64,000 bases of DNA from Betaproteobacteria bacterium (GCA_016720065.1 JADJXY010000002.1:385001-449000), one strand, 5' to 3'. Shown: positions 1 to 9,101, counted from the stretch's first letter. Notes: generated by a model not told the origin, from the sequence alone. Numbers and translations: made by a program.

Positions 1-1332
1 ATCGAAAAGCCGGTGGGCGTCATCGTTCAGTATGGCGGCCAGACGCCCCTCAAGCTGGCCCTGGCCCTGGAAGCCAACGGCGTGCCCATCATCGGCACGA
101 CGCCTGAATCCATCGACATCGCCGAGGACCGCGAGCGCTTCCAGAAGCTCCTGCACGAATTGGGGCTGAAGCAGCCCCCCAACCGCACCGCCCGCACCGA
201 GGAGGACGCCTTGCGCCTGGCGACCGAAATCGGTTATCCGCTGGTGGTCCGCCCCTCCTACGTGCTGGGCGGCCGGGCCATGGAAATCGTCCATGAGCAG
301 AAGGACCTCGAGCGCTACATGCGGGAAGCGGTCAAGGTATCCAACGACTCGCCGGTGCTCCTCGACCGCTTCCTCAACGACGCCTGCGAAGTGGACGTGG
401 ACGCCCTCTCCGATGGCGGCGAAGTGATCATCGGCGGCGTCATGGAGCACATCGAACAGGCCGGCGTGCATTCCGGCGATTCGGCCTGCTCGCTGCCCCC
501 GTATTCCCTCTCCAAGGCCCTCCAGGACGAGCTGCGCCGCCAGACCAAGCTGATGGCCAAGGCCCTGAACGTCTGCGGCCTGATGAACGTCCAGTTCGCC
601 ATCAAGGACGAGGACGTCTATGTGCTGGAGGTGAATCCGCGGGCTTCCCGCACCGTGCCCTTCGTCTCCAAGGCCACCGGCCTGCAACTGGCCAAGATTG
701 CCGCCCGCTGCATGGCGGGCAAGAGCCTCAAGGCCCAGGGCGTCACCGCCGAGGTCATCCCGCCTTACTTCTCGGTCAAGGAAGCCGTCTTCCCCTTCGT
801 CAAGTTCCCCGGTGTGGACACCATCCTCGGCCCCGAGATGAAGTCCACCGGCGAGGTCATGGGCGTCGGCACCAGCTTCGCCGAAGCCTTCGTCAAGTCG
901 CAACTGGCAGCGGGCGTGCGCCTGCCCCACAGCGGCAAGGCCTTCCTCTCGGTCAAGGACAGCGACAAGGCCAAGGCCGTGGAAGTGGCCCGCCATCTGG
1001 CTGAAGCCGGTTTCCACCTGGTGGCCACCCGCGGCACGGCCCATGCCATCGAGGCCGCCGGCCTTCCGGTGCAGCCGGTGAACAAGGTGACCGAGGGTCG
1101 TCCCCACATCGTGGACATGATCAAGAATAACGAGATCGCCCTCATCATCAACACCGTCGAAGAAAAGCGCGGCGCCATCAACGATTCCCGTTCCATCCGC
1201 ACCTCCGGTCTGCAGGCTCGGGTGACGATGTATACGACGATCTGGGGGGCCGAGGCGGCGGCGGAGGGCATACGCAACCGGAGCGATCTGGTGGTGTATC
1301 CTATCCAGACGCTGCACGCGCAGCTTCACTGA
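1..1332 (+). CDS. carB: Carbamoyl-phosphate synthase large subunit, C-terminal part (5' end outside window)
   Basis: This is the last 443 residues of CarB, which makes carbamoyl phosphate from bicarbonate, ammonia and ATP for arginine and pyrimidine synthesis. The reading frame is open from base 1, so the gene starts upstream; the full protein is normally about 1070 residues. The visible part holds the second ATP-grasp domain, including VVRPSYVLGGRAM near the start and NPRASRTVPFVSKATG. The last ~140 residues are the MGS-like allosteric domain (PHSGKAFLSVKD, then NTVEEKRGAINDSRSIR). A hairpin terminator follows immediately. Identity rests on strong family similarity recalled from sequence. 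Confidence 0.97.
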   Translation: MEKPVGVIVQYGGQTPLKLALALEANGVPIIGTTPESIDIAEDRERFQKLLHELGLKQPPNRTARTEEDALRLATEIGYPLVVRPSYVLGGRAMEIVHEQKDLERYMREAVKVSNDSPVLLDRFLNDACEVDVDALSDGGEVIIGGVMEHIEQAGVHSGDSACSLPPYSLSKALQDELRRQTKLMAKALNVCGLMNVQFAIKDEDVYVLEVNPRASRTVPFVSKATGLQLAKIAARCMAGKSLKAQGVTAEVIPPYFSVKEAVFPFVKFPGVDTILGPEMKSTGEVMGVGTSFAEAFVKSQLAAGVRLPHSGKAFLSVKDSDKAKAVEVARHLAEAGFHLVATRGTAHAIEAAGLPVQPVNKVTEGRPHIVDMIKNNEIALIINTVEEKRGAINDSRSIRTSGLQARVTMYTTIWGAEAAAEGIRNRSDLVVYPIQTLHAQLH

Positions 1333-1343
1333 ACAACCCACCG

Positions 1344-1387
1344 GACCGCCGGGGACGCCATTGAGGCGCCGGCGGTCTTGCTTTTGC
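1344..1387 (+). terminator. Rho-independent terminator after carB
   Basis: A 9-bp stem (GACCGCCGG at 1344-1352 pairing with CCGGCGGTC at 1369-1377) encloses a second short CGCC/GGCG stem, and a T-rich tract (TTGCTTTTG) follows. It lies between the carB stop and the greA start, so it probably ends the carAB transcript while greA has its own or read-through expression. Confidence 0.65.
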
Positions 1388-1397
1388 TGGAAGAACC

Positions 1398-1874
1398 ATG
1401 AGCAAGATTCCGCTGACTGTTAACGGCGCCGAGAAACTGCGTGCCGAATTGCATCGCCTCAAGACTGTGGACCGCCCCAACGTGGTGGCTGCGATTGCCG
1501 AAGCCCGCTCCCACGGCGACCTCTCGGAAAACGCCGAATACGATGCCGCCAAGGAGCGCCAGGGCTTTATCGAGGGGCGCATCCAGGAGGTGGAGGGCAA
1601 GCTCTCCAACGCCCAGATCATCGATCCCAAGCTGCTGGATGCCGACGGCCGTTGCGTCTTTGGCGCCACCGTGGAAATGGAAGATCAGGATTCCGGCGAT
1701 GCGGTCACTTACCAGATCGTTGGTGAGGACGAGGCTGACATCAAGATCGGCAAGATTTCAGTCAATTCGCCGGTGGCCCGCGCCCTCATCGGCAAGTACG
1801 CCGGCGACATCGCCCAGGTGCAGGCGCCGGGTGGCATGCGCGAATACGAAATCATCGACGTCCGCTACGTGTAA
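1398..1874 (+). CDS. greA: Transcription elongation factor GreA
   Basis: GreA rescues backtracked RNA polymerase by stimulating cleavage of the nascent RNA through the secondary channel. The 158-residue length is exactly usual. The N-terminal coiled coil carries the signature GDLSENAEYDAAKERQ with the tip acidic residues D41 and E44 in their expected positions. The C-terminal half is the FKBP-like globular domain, ending REYEIIDVRYV. It lies directly after carB, an order common in proteobacteria, and is followed after 15 bases by a small membrane protein gene. Confidence 0.97.
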   Translation: MSKIPLTVNGAEKLRAELHRLKTVDRPNVVAAIAEARSHGDLSENAEYDAAKERQGFIEGRIQEVEGKLSNAQIIDPKLLDADGRCVFGATVEMEDQDSGDAVTYQIVGEDEADIKIGKISVNSPVARALIGKYAGDIAQVQAPGGMREYEIIDVRYV

Positions 1875-1889
1875 GCGTTTCCCGATCTG

Positions 1890-2351
1890 ATGCGCACCCT
1901 TTCCGAAGTCCTCTACCGCTGGGTGCTGGCGCTTTGGGTTGGCGGGCTGTGCGCCATCGGTTACCTGGCAGCGCCTACGCTGTTCTCCAGCGTAGGGGAT
2001 CCGCAATTGGCCGGAATGGTCGCCGGGAAGCTCTTCGCCCTGGTGGGCTGGATAGGACTCGGTGGAGGTGCCTATCTTCTTGTATTTCTGATTGGCCGCT
2101 GGGGTGTTGCGGTGATCAAACGCTGCGTCTTCTGGCTGGTGATTCTGCTGCTTCTACTGACCGCCGCGGGCCTGTTTGGCATTCAACCTATCATGGCGCA
2201 GTTGAAGGCCGAGGCACTTCCCGGGTATGTCATGGATAGCGCCTTCCGGGACCGTTTTGCGGCCTGGCATGGCATTTCCAGTGTCGTCTATCTCGTGGAA
2301 ACCTTGCTGGGTCTCTGGTTGGTGGCCTGGGGCGAACGGGGGCTGCGCTGA
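1890..2351 (+). CDS. DUF4149 family integral membrane protein
   Basis: This 153-residue protein of unknown function has four predicted membrane helices: about residues 10-30 (WVLALWVGGLCAIGYLAAPTL), 42-65, 74-98 and 125-150. The pattern of an early GGL-IGYLAAPTLF motif and the loop before the final helix fits DUF4149, a family often found after greA in betaproteobacteria. The gene starts 15 bases after greA, so the two are probably co-transcribed. No catalytic motif is visible. It converges with yhbY. Confidence 0.8.
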   Translation: MRTLSEVLYRWVLALWVGGLCAIGYLAAPTLFSSVGDPQLAGMVAGKLFALVGWIGLGGGAYLLVFLIGRWGVAVIKRCVFWLVILLLLLTAAGLFGIQPIMAQLKAEALPGYVMDSAFRDRFAAWHGISSVVYLVETLLGLWLVAWGERGLR

Positions 2352-2514
2352 AGCGCCGTGGGAGTCCGTTTCACCCTTGCTCATCGTGCCCGGTTGCGCC
2401 CGCTTGGACTTGAAGATGTCCAGTTCGGTCGGAATTCAGAATGTGCCGCATGCCTTGCCGATCCCCCGAGCACGACGCTCGGCTGCACCGGCTAAGTCCA
2501 TGGGTTTCCAGGGC

Positions 2515-2853
2515 TTAGTTCTGGTACGAGCGCTTGGTTCTGGAGGCGGGCTTGCGACCGCGCCGGACGGGCGTCGCATCGGCCGGTGTGGGGCGCCAGA
2601 GCACCAGGAGTTTGCCGATATGCTGTACCGGCGCGGCACCAAGGCGCTCGCAGAGGGTGGTCAGATACGCCTCCCGCACGCTGCGATCGTCGCCATAGAC
2701 GCGCACTTTGATGAGCTCGTGCGCCTTGAGGCACACGTCGACCTCCTTGAGTACGGCATCGGAAAGGCCGTTTTCGGCAATGGAGACGACGGGATCGAGG
2801 CCGTGAGCCCGGGCGCGCAGACTGCGGCGTTCTTCGGCGGATAATTGCAGCAT
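2515..2853 (-). CDS. yhbY: YhbY family RNA-binding protein (CRM domain)
   Basis: This small 112-residue protein has a single CRS1-YhbY (CRM) RNA-binding domain, residues about 1-97, with LRARAHGLDPVVSIAENGLS and the helix/strand region ending HIGKLLVLWRP. E. coli YhbY associates with the pre-50S ribosomal subunit. A basic tail (RRGRKPASRTKRS) follows the domain. The gene is divergent from rlmE with only 31 bases between start codons, the arrangement normal in proteobacteria, where yhbY, rlmE and ftsH are neighbours and RlmE also acts on 23S rRNA. Confidence 0.94.
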   Translation of the reverse strand: MLQLSAEERRSLRARAHGLDPVVSIAENGLSDAVLKEVDVCLKAHELIKVRVYGDDRSVREAYLTTLCERLGAAPVQHIGKLLVLWRPTPADATPVRRGRKPASRTKRSYQN

Positions 2854-2884
2854 GAAAAACCTTTCAAAACCGGCATTTTAGCCA

Positions 2885-3502
2885 ATGGCCAGAACCAGAA
2901 CCAGCAAAGCGTGGATGCGTGAGCATGTTAACGACCCCTTCGTTCAGCGGGCCAGGAAGGAAGGTTGGCGTTCCCGCGCCGCGTTCAAGCTGATGGAAAT
3001 CGACGATAAGGACAAATTGCTGAAACGAGGCGAAGTGGTCGTTGACCTGGGAGCCGCTCCGGGCGGCTGGTCCCAGGTGGCCGCCAAGCGTGTCGGCGAC
3101 GAAGGCCGGGTGTTGGCCCTCGATCTCCTGGAAATGGATCCCATTCACGGCGTTTGCTTCCTGCAGGGCGATTTTCGGGACGATCCGGTCCTTGAACAAC
3201 TTGAGGAAGCGCTGGCCGGTCGTCCGGTCGGGCTTGTAATGTCGGACATGGCCCCCAATATGTCCGGTGTAAGCCTGGTCGATCAGGCACGGGTGATGCA
3301 TTTGGCGGAACTGGGCCTGGAATTCGCACGAGAGCACCTGAAACCGCAGGGAGCCTTCCTGGTCAAAGTGTTTCAGGGCAGTGACTACGATACCTTCCTG
3401 AAGGCCATGCGCGCGACTTTTGCAACGGTGGCGGTGAGGAAGCCCGAGGCCTCCCGGGATCGCAGTGCCGAGCTTTATCTTCTGGGGCGCACATTGCGCT
3501 GA
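2885..3502 (+). CDS. rlmE: 23S rRNA (uridine-2'-O)-methyltransferase RlmE (FtsJ)
   Basis: RlmE methylates the 2'-hydroxyl of U2552 in the 23S rRNA A-loop using S-adenosylmethionine. The protein is 205 residues, the usual length. It shows the SAM-binding motif VDLGAAPGGWSQVA and the catalytic tetrad elements K35 (RSRAAFKLMEID), D121 (MSDMAPNMSG) and the lysine of FLVKVFQG. It is divergently arranged with yhbY and 56 bases upstream of ftsH, the conserved rlmE-ftsH order. Confidence 0.97.
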   Translation: MARTRTSKAWMREHVNDPFVQRARKEGWRSRAAFKLMEIDDKDKLLKRGEVVVDLGAAPGGWSQVAAKRVGDEGRVLALDLLEMDPIHGVCFLQGDFRDDPVLEQLEEALAGRPVGLVMSDMAPNMSGVSLVDQARVMHLAELGLEFAREHLKPQGAFLVKVFQGSDYDTFLKAMRATFATVAVRKPEASRDRSAELYLLGRTLR

Positions 3503-3558
3503 GGGTTTTGTTTAGAATGACGTTTTTACTGCTCTGTGCAGCCTAAAGGAGTGCAAGC

Positions 3559-5439
3559 TTGAACAACATGTTCAAAAACCTGGCGATCTGGCTCATCATC
3601 GGCCTCGTGCTGATGACGGTGTTCAATCAGATGAGCAATCGTCAGGTGGCCCAGGCCTCGATGGAATATTCGCAATTCATCGAGGAGGTGAAGCAGGGGC
3701 GCATCGCGAAGGTGGTCATGGAGGGGCGTACTCTCAAGGCCACCACCACCGAGGGCAAGAAGGTGGTGTCATACTCGCCGGGCGATATCTGGCTCGTTTC
3801 CGACCTGCTCAAGTATGGGGTCAAGGTCGAGGCCAAGCCCGAAGAAGAGCAATCTTTCCTGATGACCATCTTTGTCAGCTGGTTCCCCATGCTTCTGCTC
3901 ATCGGCGTGTGGGTCTTCTTCATGCGCCAGATGCAGGGGGGCGGAAAAGGCGGCGCCTTCTCCTTTGGCAAGTCAAGGGCGCGGATGACGGACGAAGCTC
4001 AGAACACCATTACCTTTGCCGACGTAGCGGGCTGTGACGAGGCCAAGGAGGAGGTACAGGAACTGGTAGACTTCCTGCGCGATCCCTCCAAGTTTCAGAA
4101 GCTGGGGGGGCGTATTCCCAAGGGCGTGTTGATGGTCGGCAATCCCGGCACCGGCAAGACTCTTCTGGCCAAGGCCATCGCCGGGGAGGCCAAGGTGCCC
4201 TTCTTCAGCATCTCCGGTTCCGACTTCGTCGAAATGTTCGTCGGTGTTGGTGCCGCCCGTGTTCGCGACATGTTCGAGAATGCCAAGAAACATGCGCCGT
4301 GCATCATCTTCATCGATGAAATCGACGCCGTCGGTCGTCACCGTGGTGCCGGCCTCGGCGGTGGCAACGACGAGCGTGAACAGACTTTGAATCAGTTGCT
4401 GGTGGAGATGGATGGCTTCGAGGGCCACGCAGGTATCATCGTCATAGCTGCCACCAACCGCCCTGACATTCTTGATCCCGCCCTGTTGCGTCCAGGCCGC
4501 TTCGACCGCCAGGTCGTAGTGCCCCTCCCGGACATTCGCGGTCGGGAAGAGATCCTCAAGGTGCATATGCGCAAGGTTCCCATTGCCGGCGACGTCAAGG
4601 CGGACATCATAGCCCGTGGCACCCCAGGCTTCTCCGGCGCCGATCTGGCCAATCTGGTCAACGAGGCGGCCCTGTTTGCCGCCCGAGGCAACAAGCGCTT
4701 GGTGGATATGGAAGATTTCGAGAAGGCCAAAGACAAGATCATGATGGGCGCCGAGCGTCGCAGCATGGTTATGAGCGAGGAAGAAAAGCTCAACACGGCC
4801 TACCATGAGTCGGGCCACGCGGTGGTCGCCAAGTTGGTGCCCAAGTCCGATCCGGTGCACAAGGTCACCATCATTCCGCGCGGACGGGCTCTTGGATTGA
4901 CCATGCAACTCCCCGAGCAGGACCGCTATGCCTACGACCGGACCTACCTGATGAGCCGTATTGCCGTGCTGTTTGGTGGACGCATTGCCGAGGAGTTGTT
5001 CATGAACCAGATGACCACCGGTGCATCCAACGACTTCGAGCGGGCGACCGCCATGGCCCGCGATATGGTCACGCGTTACGGCATGTCGGACCTTGGGGTC
5101 ATGGTTTACGGTGAGAATGAAGGCGAAGTTTTTCTCGGGCGCTCCGTCACACAGCACAAGAACGTTTCCGAGGCCACCATGCAGAAGGTGGATTCCGAGA
5201 TACGCCGCATCATCGACGAGCAATACGCGCTTGCCAAGCAACTGCTGGAAGAGAATCGCGATAAGGTCGAAGCCATGACCAAGGCTCTTCTGGAGTGGGA
5301 AACCATAGACGCCGAGCAGATCGACGACATCATGGCCGGCCAAGCGCCACGACCGCCAAAGCCAAGCCAGGGAAGTCCCAGGCCTTCGTCTTCAGGCGGC
5401 AGCCCTGGTGCTGAACCCAGCGCCCCTGCGACGGCCTGA
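3559..5439 (+). CDS. ftsH: ATP-dependent zinc metalloprotease FtsH
   Basis: FtsH is the membrane-anchored AAA+ protease that degrades LpxC, sigma32 and misassembled membrane proteins. The 626-residue protein has two membrane helices (about 7-23 and 99-121) around a periplasmic domain, Walker A GNPGTGKT (194-201), Walker B FIDEIDAVG, and the zinc motif HESGH (416-420). The C-terminal tail is rich in Pro and Ser. The chosen start is TTG at 3559, because AAAGGA at 3545-3550 lies 8 bases upstream; the in-frame ATG at 3568 is the alternative. A terminator follows the stop. Confidence 0.97.
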   Translation: MNNMFKNLAIWLIIGLVLMTVFNQMSNRQVAQASMEYSQFIEEVKQGRIAKVVMEGRTLKATTTEGKKVVSYSPGDIWLVSDLLKYGVKVEAKPEEEQSFLMTIFVSWFPMLLLIGVWVFFMRQMQGGGKGGAFSFGKSRARMTDEAQNTITFADVAGCDEAKEEVQELVDFLRDPSKFQKLGGRIPKGVLMVGNPGTGKTLLAKAIAGEAKVPFFSISGSDFVEMFVGVGAARVRDMFENAKKHAPCIIFIDEIDAVGRHRGAGLGGGNDEREQTLNQLLVEMDGFEGHAGIIVIAATNRPDILDPALLRPGRFDRQVVVPLPDIRGREEILKVHMRKVPIAGDVKADIIARGTPGFSGADLANLVNEAALFAARGNKRLVDMEDFEKAKDKIMMGAERRSMVMSEEEKLNTAYHESGHAVVAKLVPKSDPVHKVTIIPRGRALGLTMQLPEQDRYAYDRTYLMSRIAVLFGGRIAEELFMNQMTTGASNDFERATAMARDMVTRYGMSDLGVMVYGENEGEVFLGRSVTQHKNVSEATMQKVDSEIRRIIDEQYALAKQLLEENRDKVEAMTKALLEWETIDAEQIDDIMAGQAPRPPKPSQGSPRPSSSGGSPGAEPSAPATA

Positions 5440-5459
5440 CCCTACGGCCAAATGACTCG

Positions 5460-5484
5460 ACCGGGAGCCCGCTCCCGGTTTTTG
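5460..5484 (+). terminator. Rho-independent terminator after ftsH
   Basis: An 8-bp perfect stem (ACCGGGAG 5460-5467, loop CCCG, CTCCCGGT 5472-5479) is followed by TTTT. It lies between the ftsH stop and the folP start, so folP-glmM depends on read-through or a promoter within this short gap. Confidence 0.75.
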
Positions 5485-5494
5485 TTTGCCCGCC

Positions 5495-6334
5495 ATGAAA
5501 AGCTTCCGCTGCGGATCCTATCGATTTTCCCTGGATCGCCCCCTGATCGTCGGCGTCGTCAATCTCACACCGGATTCTTTTTCGGGCGATGGCTTGGCGG
5601 GCAAGCATGCGGCGGCGGTGGCCCACGCTCGGCGGCAGTGGGAAGAGGGCGCCGACATCCTCGATCTGGGGGCGGAGTCCTCGAGACCCGGAGCCATGCC
5701 TGCGACGGTTGGCGAGGAACTGGATCGCTTGCTCCCTGTCCTTGAGACCGTCTGCTCGTGGGGGGTTCCGGTTTCGGTCGATACCTGCAAGCCCGAAGTC
5801 ATGGCCAGAGCCCTCTCTGCCGGAGCTTCGCTCATCAACGACATCACGGCCCTGGGTCATCCCGATGCCCTTGGGATCGTTTCCGATTCGGATTGCGCAA
5901 TTTGCCTCATGCACATGCAGGGCGAACCGCGTACGATGCAGGCCCATCCGTGCTACGGCGACGTGCTTTCAGAGGTGTCTAGCTTTCTCGGCCGGCGGGT
6001 CGAGGCTTGCGTTGCGGCTGGTGTAGACGAGGATCGCCTGCTTGTCGATCCTGGGTTCGGGTTCGGGAAGACTCTGCAACACAATCTCGCCCTGCTGCGT
6101 TCGCTGGGGCGCGTAGCCCCGCGGGGATTGCCCATTCTCGCCGGACTTTCGCGCAAGTCCATGCTGGGCGCGCTGACCGGCGGACGCCCGGTAGCTGAGC
6201 GGCAGGCGGCCAGTGTTGCTGCGGCCCTGCTGGCGGTACAACGAGGAGCCCATCTGCTGCGCGTGCACGATGTGGCGGCGACCAAGGATGCTTTGGCCGT
6301 GCTTGCGGCCTTGAACGAGGGAGAAACACAATGA
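5495..6334 (+). CDS. folP: Dihydropteroate synthase
   Basis: FolP condenses 4-aminobenzoate with dihydropterin pyrophosphate in folate synthesis. The 279-residue protein is a TIM barrel with the family landmarks NLTPDSFSGDG (pterin/Mg loop), SSRPGA, SVDTCKPEVM, INDITALG, DPGFGFGKTLQHN, GLSRKSMLG and the final RVHDV. I chose ATG 5495 because MKSFRCG aligns with the N-terminus usual for FolP; a TTG nine bases earlier is possible. The stop overlaps the glmM start by 4 bases (ATGA), giving the folP-glmM pair typical of proteobacteria. Confidence 0.96.
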   Translation: MKSFRCGSYRFSLDRPLIVGVVNLTPDSFSGDGLAGKHAAAVAHARRQWEEGADILDLGAESSRPGAMPATVGEELDRLLPVLETVCSWGVPVSVDTCKPEVMARALSAGASLINDITALGHPDALGIVSDSDCAICLMHMQGEPRTMQAHPCYGDVLSEVSSFLGRRVEACVAAGVDEDRLLVDPGFGFGKTLQHNLALLRSLGRVAPRGLPILAGLSRKSMLGALTGGRPVAERQAASVAAALLAVQRGAHLLRVHDVAATKDALAVLAALNEGETQ

Positions 6335-7683
6335 GCAGAAAATATTTCGGCACCGACGGCGTGCGCGGGCGGGTCGGTCAGTCCCCCATCACCCCGGATT
6401 TCGTCATGCGGCTCGGCTACGCAGCCGGCAAGGTTCTCGTGGCCCGCGAGCACCGCCCCCACGGGACCCGCCCGGCCGTGCTCATCGGCAAGGACACCCG
6501 AATCTCCGGTTACATGCTGGAAGCGTCGCTGGAAGCGGGATTTTCGGCCGCCGGGGTCGATGTTTCCCTGGTCGGGCCGCTGCCGACACCGGCCATTGCT
6601 TATTTGACACGGGCACTGCGGCTCCAGGCGGGGATCGTCATATCCGCCTCCCACAATCCGTACTACGATAACGGAATCAAGTTTTTCTCGTCCCAGGGAA
6701 CCAAGCTGCCGGACGACGTCGAACTGGCCGTCGAGAACGCCCTGGATTCCGCCATGGAATGTGTTCCGAGCGGCGACCTCGGACGGGTGCGTCGTCTGGA
6801 GGATGCCCGCGGGCGGTACATCGAATTCTGCAAGAGCACCTTTCCCAACGACCTCGATCTGCGTGGCCTGCGCGTCGTCGTCGACTGCGCCCATGGCGCC
6901 GCCTACCATGTGGCGCCGGACGTGTTTCACGAACTGGGGGCCGAGGTCATTCCCATCGGCGTCGCACCCAATGGATTCAACATCAACGATGCCGTGGGTG
7001 CGACGGCACCGCGCGCCCTGTGCGAGGCGGTCCTGACGCATCGTGCCGACCTGGGCATTGCCCTGGACGGTGATGGCGACCGGGTGCAGATGGCAGACGC
7101 CGAGGGCAATCTCTATGATGGCGACCAACTCCTCTACGCCATGGTAAGGGGCCGCGCCCGCCACGGAAAAGTCGCCGGGGTGGTCGGAACGCTGATGACC
7201 AACCTCGCCCTCGAACATGCGCTTGCCAAGATGGACATTCCCTTTGCCCGGGCGGCGGTGGGGGATCGTTACGTCGTGGAAATGCTCCTGGAAAAAGGCT
7301 GGCTCTACGGAGGCGAGAATTCGGGCCATCTGCTGGCCCTCGATCGTCACACGACCGGGGACGGCATCATTGCAGCACTGCAGGTCTTGGCGGCTCTGCG
7401 CGAAAGTGGCGGCGACCTGCGGCAACTGCTTTCCGGCCTTGCGCTCTACCCGCAAAAACTGATCAACGTCCAGACTACGCGTGGTTTTCCTTGGAAGGAC
7501 GACCCCGGAATCCGGGCCGCCCAGAGCGCGGTTGAGGCCGAATTGGCCGGGCGCGGCCGGGTTCTCCTGCGGGCGTCGGGAACCGAGCCTCTGCTGCGCG
7601 TCATGGTCGAGGGCGAAGATTCCCTCCACGTTGCTCAGCTTGCCGAAAGGCTCGCCCAAGCGGTGCGGGACGCCGTCCAATAG
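6331..7683 (+). CDS. glmM: Phosphoglucosamine mutase
   Basis: GlmM interconverts glucosamine-6-phosphate and glucosamine-1-phosphate for peptidoglycan and LPS precursors. The 450-residue length is standard. Visible are the N-terminal KYFGTDGVRG, the phosphoserine loop SASHNP (105-110, with S107 the expected phosphorylated residue), the metal loop DGDGDR, the sugar loop GGENSGH, and the phosphate-binding RASGTEPLLRVMVEG. It overlaps folP by 4 bases, so the two are translationally coupled. Confidence 0.97.
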   Translation: MSRKYFGTDGVRGRVGQSPITPDFVMRLGYAAGKVLVAREHRPHGTRPAVLIGKDTRISGYMLEASLEAGFSAAGVDVSLVGPLPTPAIAYLTRALRLQAGIVISASHNPYYDNGIKFFSSQGTKLPDDVELAVENALDSAMECVPSGDLGRVRRLEDARGRYIEFCKSTFPNDLDLRGLRVVVDCAHGAAYHVAPDVFHELGAEVIPIGVAPNGFNINDAVGATAPRALCEAVLTHRADLGIALDGDGDRVQMADAEGNLYDGDQLLYAMVRGRARHGKVAGVVGTLMTNLALEHALAKMDIPFARAAVGDRYVVEMLLEKGWLYGGENSGHLLALDRHTTGDGIIAALQVLAALRESGGDLRQLLSGLALYPQKLINVQTTRGFPWKDDPGIRAAQSAVEAELAGRGRVLLRASGTEPLLRVMVEGEDSLHVAQLAERLAQAVRDAVQ

Positions 7684-7694
7684 GGGCTTTCTCC

Positions 7695-7724
7695 TTGACC
7701 GAGAGGGCCGTCCCGGGCTAGAAT
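7695..7724 (+). promoter_or_regulatory. Probable sigma70 promoter for tpiA-secG
   Basis: TTGACC (7695-7700) and TAGAAT (7719-7724) are separated by 18 bases; each matches the sigma70 consensus at five of six positions. The site is 34 bases before the tpiA start and just after glmM, the expected place for the tpiA promoter. Transcription could continue through secG, the tRNA and nuo, since no terminator is obvious between them. Confidence 0.55.
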
Positions 7725-7757
7725 TCGAAAGTTTTGCAACCCCGGAATCCCTCAGTA

Positions 7758-8507
7758 ATGCGCAAAAAATTCGTCGCCGGTAACTGGAAAATGCACGGCA
7801 ATCTTCAGGCCAACGCCGAGTTGTTGGGCGGCGTTCTGGCAGGGTTGTCCGGGGTGACTGCCGAGGTGGCTGTCTGCGTTCCGTTCCCCTATCTTGCCCA
7901 GTGTGGCGGCCTTCTGCGCGGGACTTCCGTCGCTCTTGGTGGTCAGACGCTCAGCGAGTTCGACAAGGGGGCCTATACCGGCGAAGTCTCGGGATCAATG
8001 CTTCACGAACTGGGCTGTCGTGTCGTGATCGTCGGTCACTCCGAGCGGCGCACCCTTTATGGCGAGACCGACGCGGTCGTCGCGGCCAAGTTTGTTGCGG
8101 CTCAGGCAGCCGGCCTGGTGCCTATCCTTTGCGTCGGTGAGACGCTTGCCGAGCGCGAGGCCGGAGAGACGGGGGCGGTCGTGTTGCGCCAACTCGATGC
8201 CGTTCTCGCCGCGGCCGGTGTGGCAGCCTTTTCTCGCGCGGTCGTGGCATACGAACCTGTTTGGGCCATTGGCACCGGTCGCACGGCTACGGCAGCGCAG
8301 GCTCAAGAGGTCCACGCGATGATCCGCGGGCGTGTCGGCCAGGCCGACCCTGCGGTTGCGTCCGGTCTTCGGGTTCTTTATGGCGGGAGCGTCAAGCCCC
8401 AGAACGCGGTCGAGTTGTTCGGGCAGTCCGACATCGACGGTGGGCTGATTGGTGGCGCGGCCCTGGTGGCGGAAGATTTTCTGGCAATCTGCCGGGCGGC
8501 GGGTTGA
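7758..8507 (+). CDS. tpiA: Triose-phosphate isomerase
   Basis: TpiA interconverts dihydroxyacetone phosphate and glyceraldehyde-3-phosphate in glycolysis and gluconeogenesis. The 249-residue TIM barrel shows the N-terminal FVAGNWKMHGN with the catalytic lysine, electrophile H94 (VIVGHSERR), catalytic base E166 (AYEPVWAIGTG), and the phosphate-binding YGGSVKPQN and GLIGGAAL. ATG 7758 is chosen because MRKKFVAGNWKM is the usual N-terminus; an upstream in-frame TTG lies too close to the promoter. secG begins 7 bases after the stop. Confidence 0.97.
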   Translation: MRKKFVAGNWKMHGNLQANAELLGGVLAGLSGVTAEVAVCVPFPYLAQCGGLLRGTSVALGGQTLSEFDKGAYTGEVSGSMLHELGCRVVIVGHSERRTLYGETDAVVAAKFVAAQAAGLVPILCVGETLAEREAGETGAVVLRQLDAVLAAAGVAAFSRAVVAYEPVWAIGTGRTATAAQAQEVHAMIRGRVGQADPAVASGLRVLYGGSVKPQNAVELFGQSDIDGGLIGGAALVAEDFLAICRAAG

Positions 8508-8514
8508 GGTTGAG

Positions 8515-8889
8515 ATGATGAATTGGGTATTTTCCATAGTTCTGACGGTGCATATTCTGGCGGCGCTGGCCATTATCGGTCTGGTGCTGATGCAGCACGG
8601 CAAGGGTGCGGACATGGGGGCTGCTTTCGGGAGCGGAGCCTCCGGCAGTCTTTTTGGTGCGTCGGGTTCGGCGAACTTCCTGAGTCGTTCCACGGGCATC
8701 CTGGCGGCAGTTTTTTTTGCCACCAGTCTGACCCTGGCCTACGTCGCTTCGAGCAAGCCAAAAACGACTGGCAGCCTCATGCAGGAGTCGGTACAATCGC
8801 AGCCTTCTCCGGCGCCTGCTGCGGCTTCGCCAGAGGCTCCAGCGGTGCCGGCCGATCAGGGTTCTAAGGCCAAGGAAATACCGAAGTAA
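8515..8889 (+). CDS. secG: Preprotein translocase subunit SecG
   Basis: SecG is the small accessory subunit of the SecYEG channel in the inner membrane. The 124-residue protein has two membrane helices (about 4-24 and 57-78) joined by the Gly/Ser-rich loop with MQHGKGADMGAAFGSGASGS, the family hallmark. A Pro/Ala/Ser-rich tail follows, as is common in betaproteobacteria. Two adjacent ATG codons (8515, 8518) follow a GAGGTTGAG ribosome site; either may be used. It is linked to tpiA and precedes the tRNA-Leu gene. Confidence 0.95.
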   Translation: MMNWVFSIVLTVHILAALAIIGLVLMQHGKGADMGAAFGSGASGSLFGASGSANFLSRSTGILAAVFFATSLTLAYVASSKPKTTGSLMQESVQSQPSPAPAAASPEAPAVPADQGSKAKEIPK

Positions 8890-8943
8890 TGCAAGGGGGT
8901 CGTGACGCGCACAAGTCCTCGTGCGTCGCGGCTTAAAACATGT

Positions 8944-9028
8944 GCCGACGTGGTGAAATTGGTAGACACGCTATCTTGAGGGGGTAGTGGCGCAAGCTGT
9001 GCGAGTTCGAGTCTCGCCGTCGGCACCA
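8944..9028 (+). tRNA. tRNA-Leu (anticodon GAG)
   Basis: The 85-base gene folds as a class II tRNA: acceptor stem GCCGACG (8944-8950) pairs with CGTCGGC (9018-9024), then A and an encoded CCA. The anticodon arm CTATC/GGTAG holds loop TTGAGGG with anticodon GAG. The long variable arm and the TTCGAGTC T-loop are present. It lies between secG and nuoA, a placement conserved in many betaproteobacteria. Confidence 0.96.
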
Positions 9029-9101
9029 AGAATACGGGAGTCCCTTTCCGGTTTTTCCGGTCGGGATATCGCGACAACAAACTGAATATAGACGGCGGAT
9101 C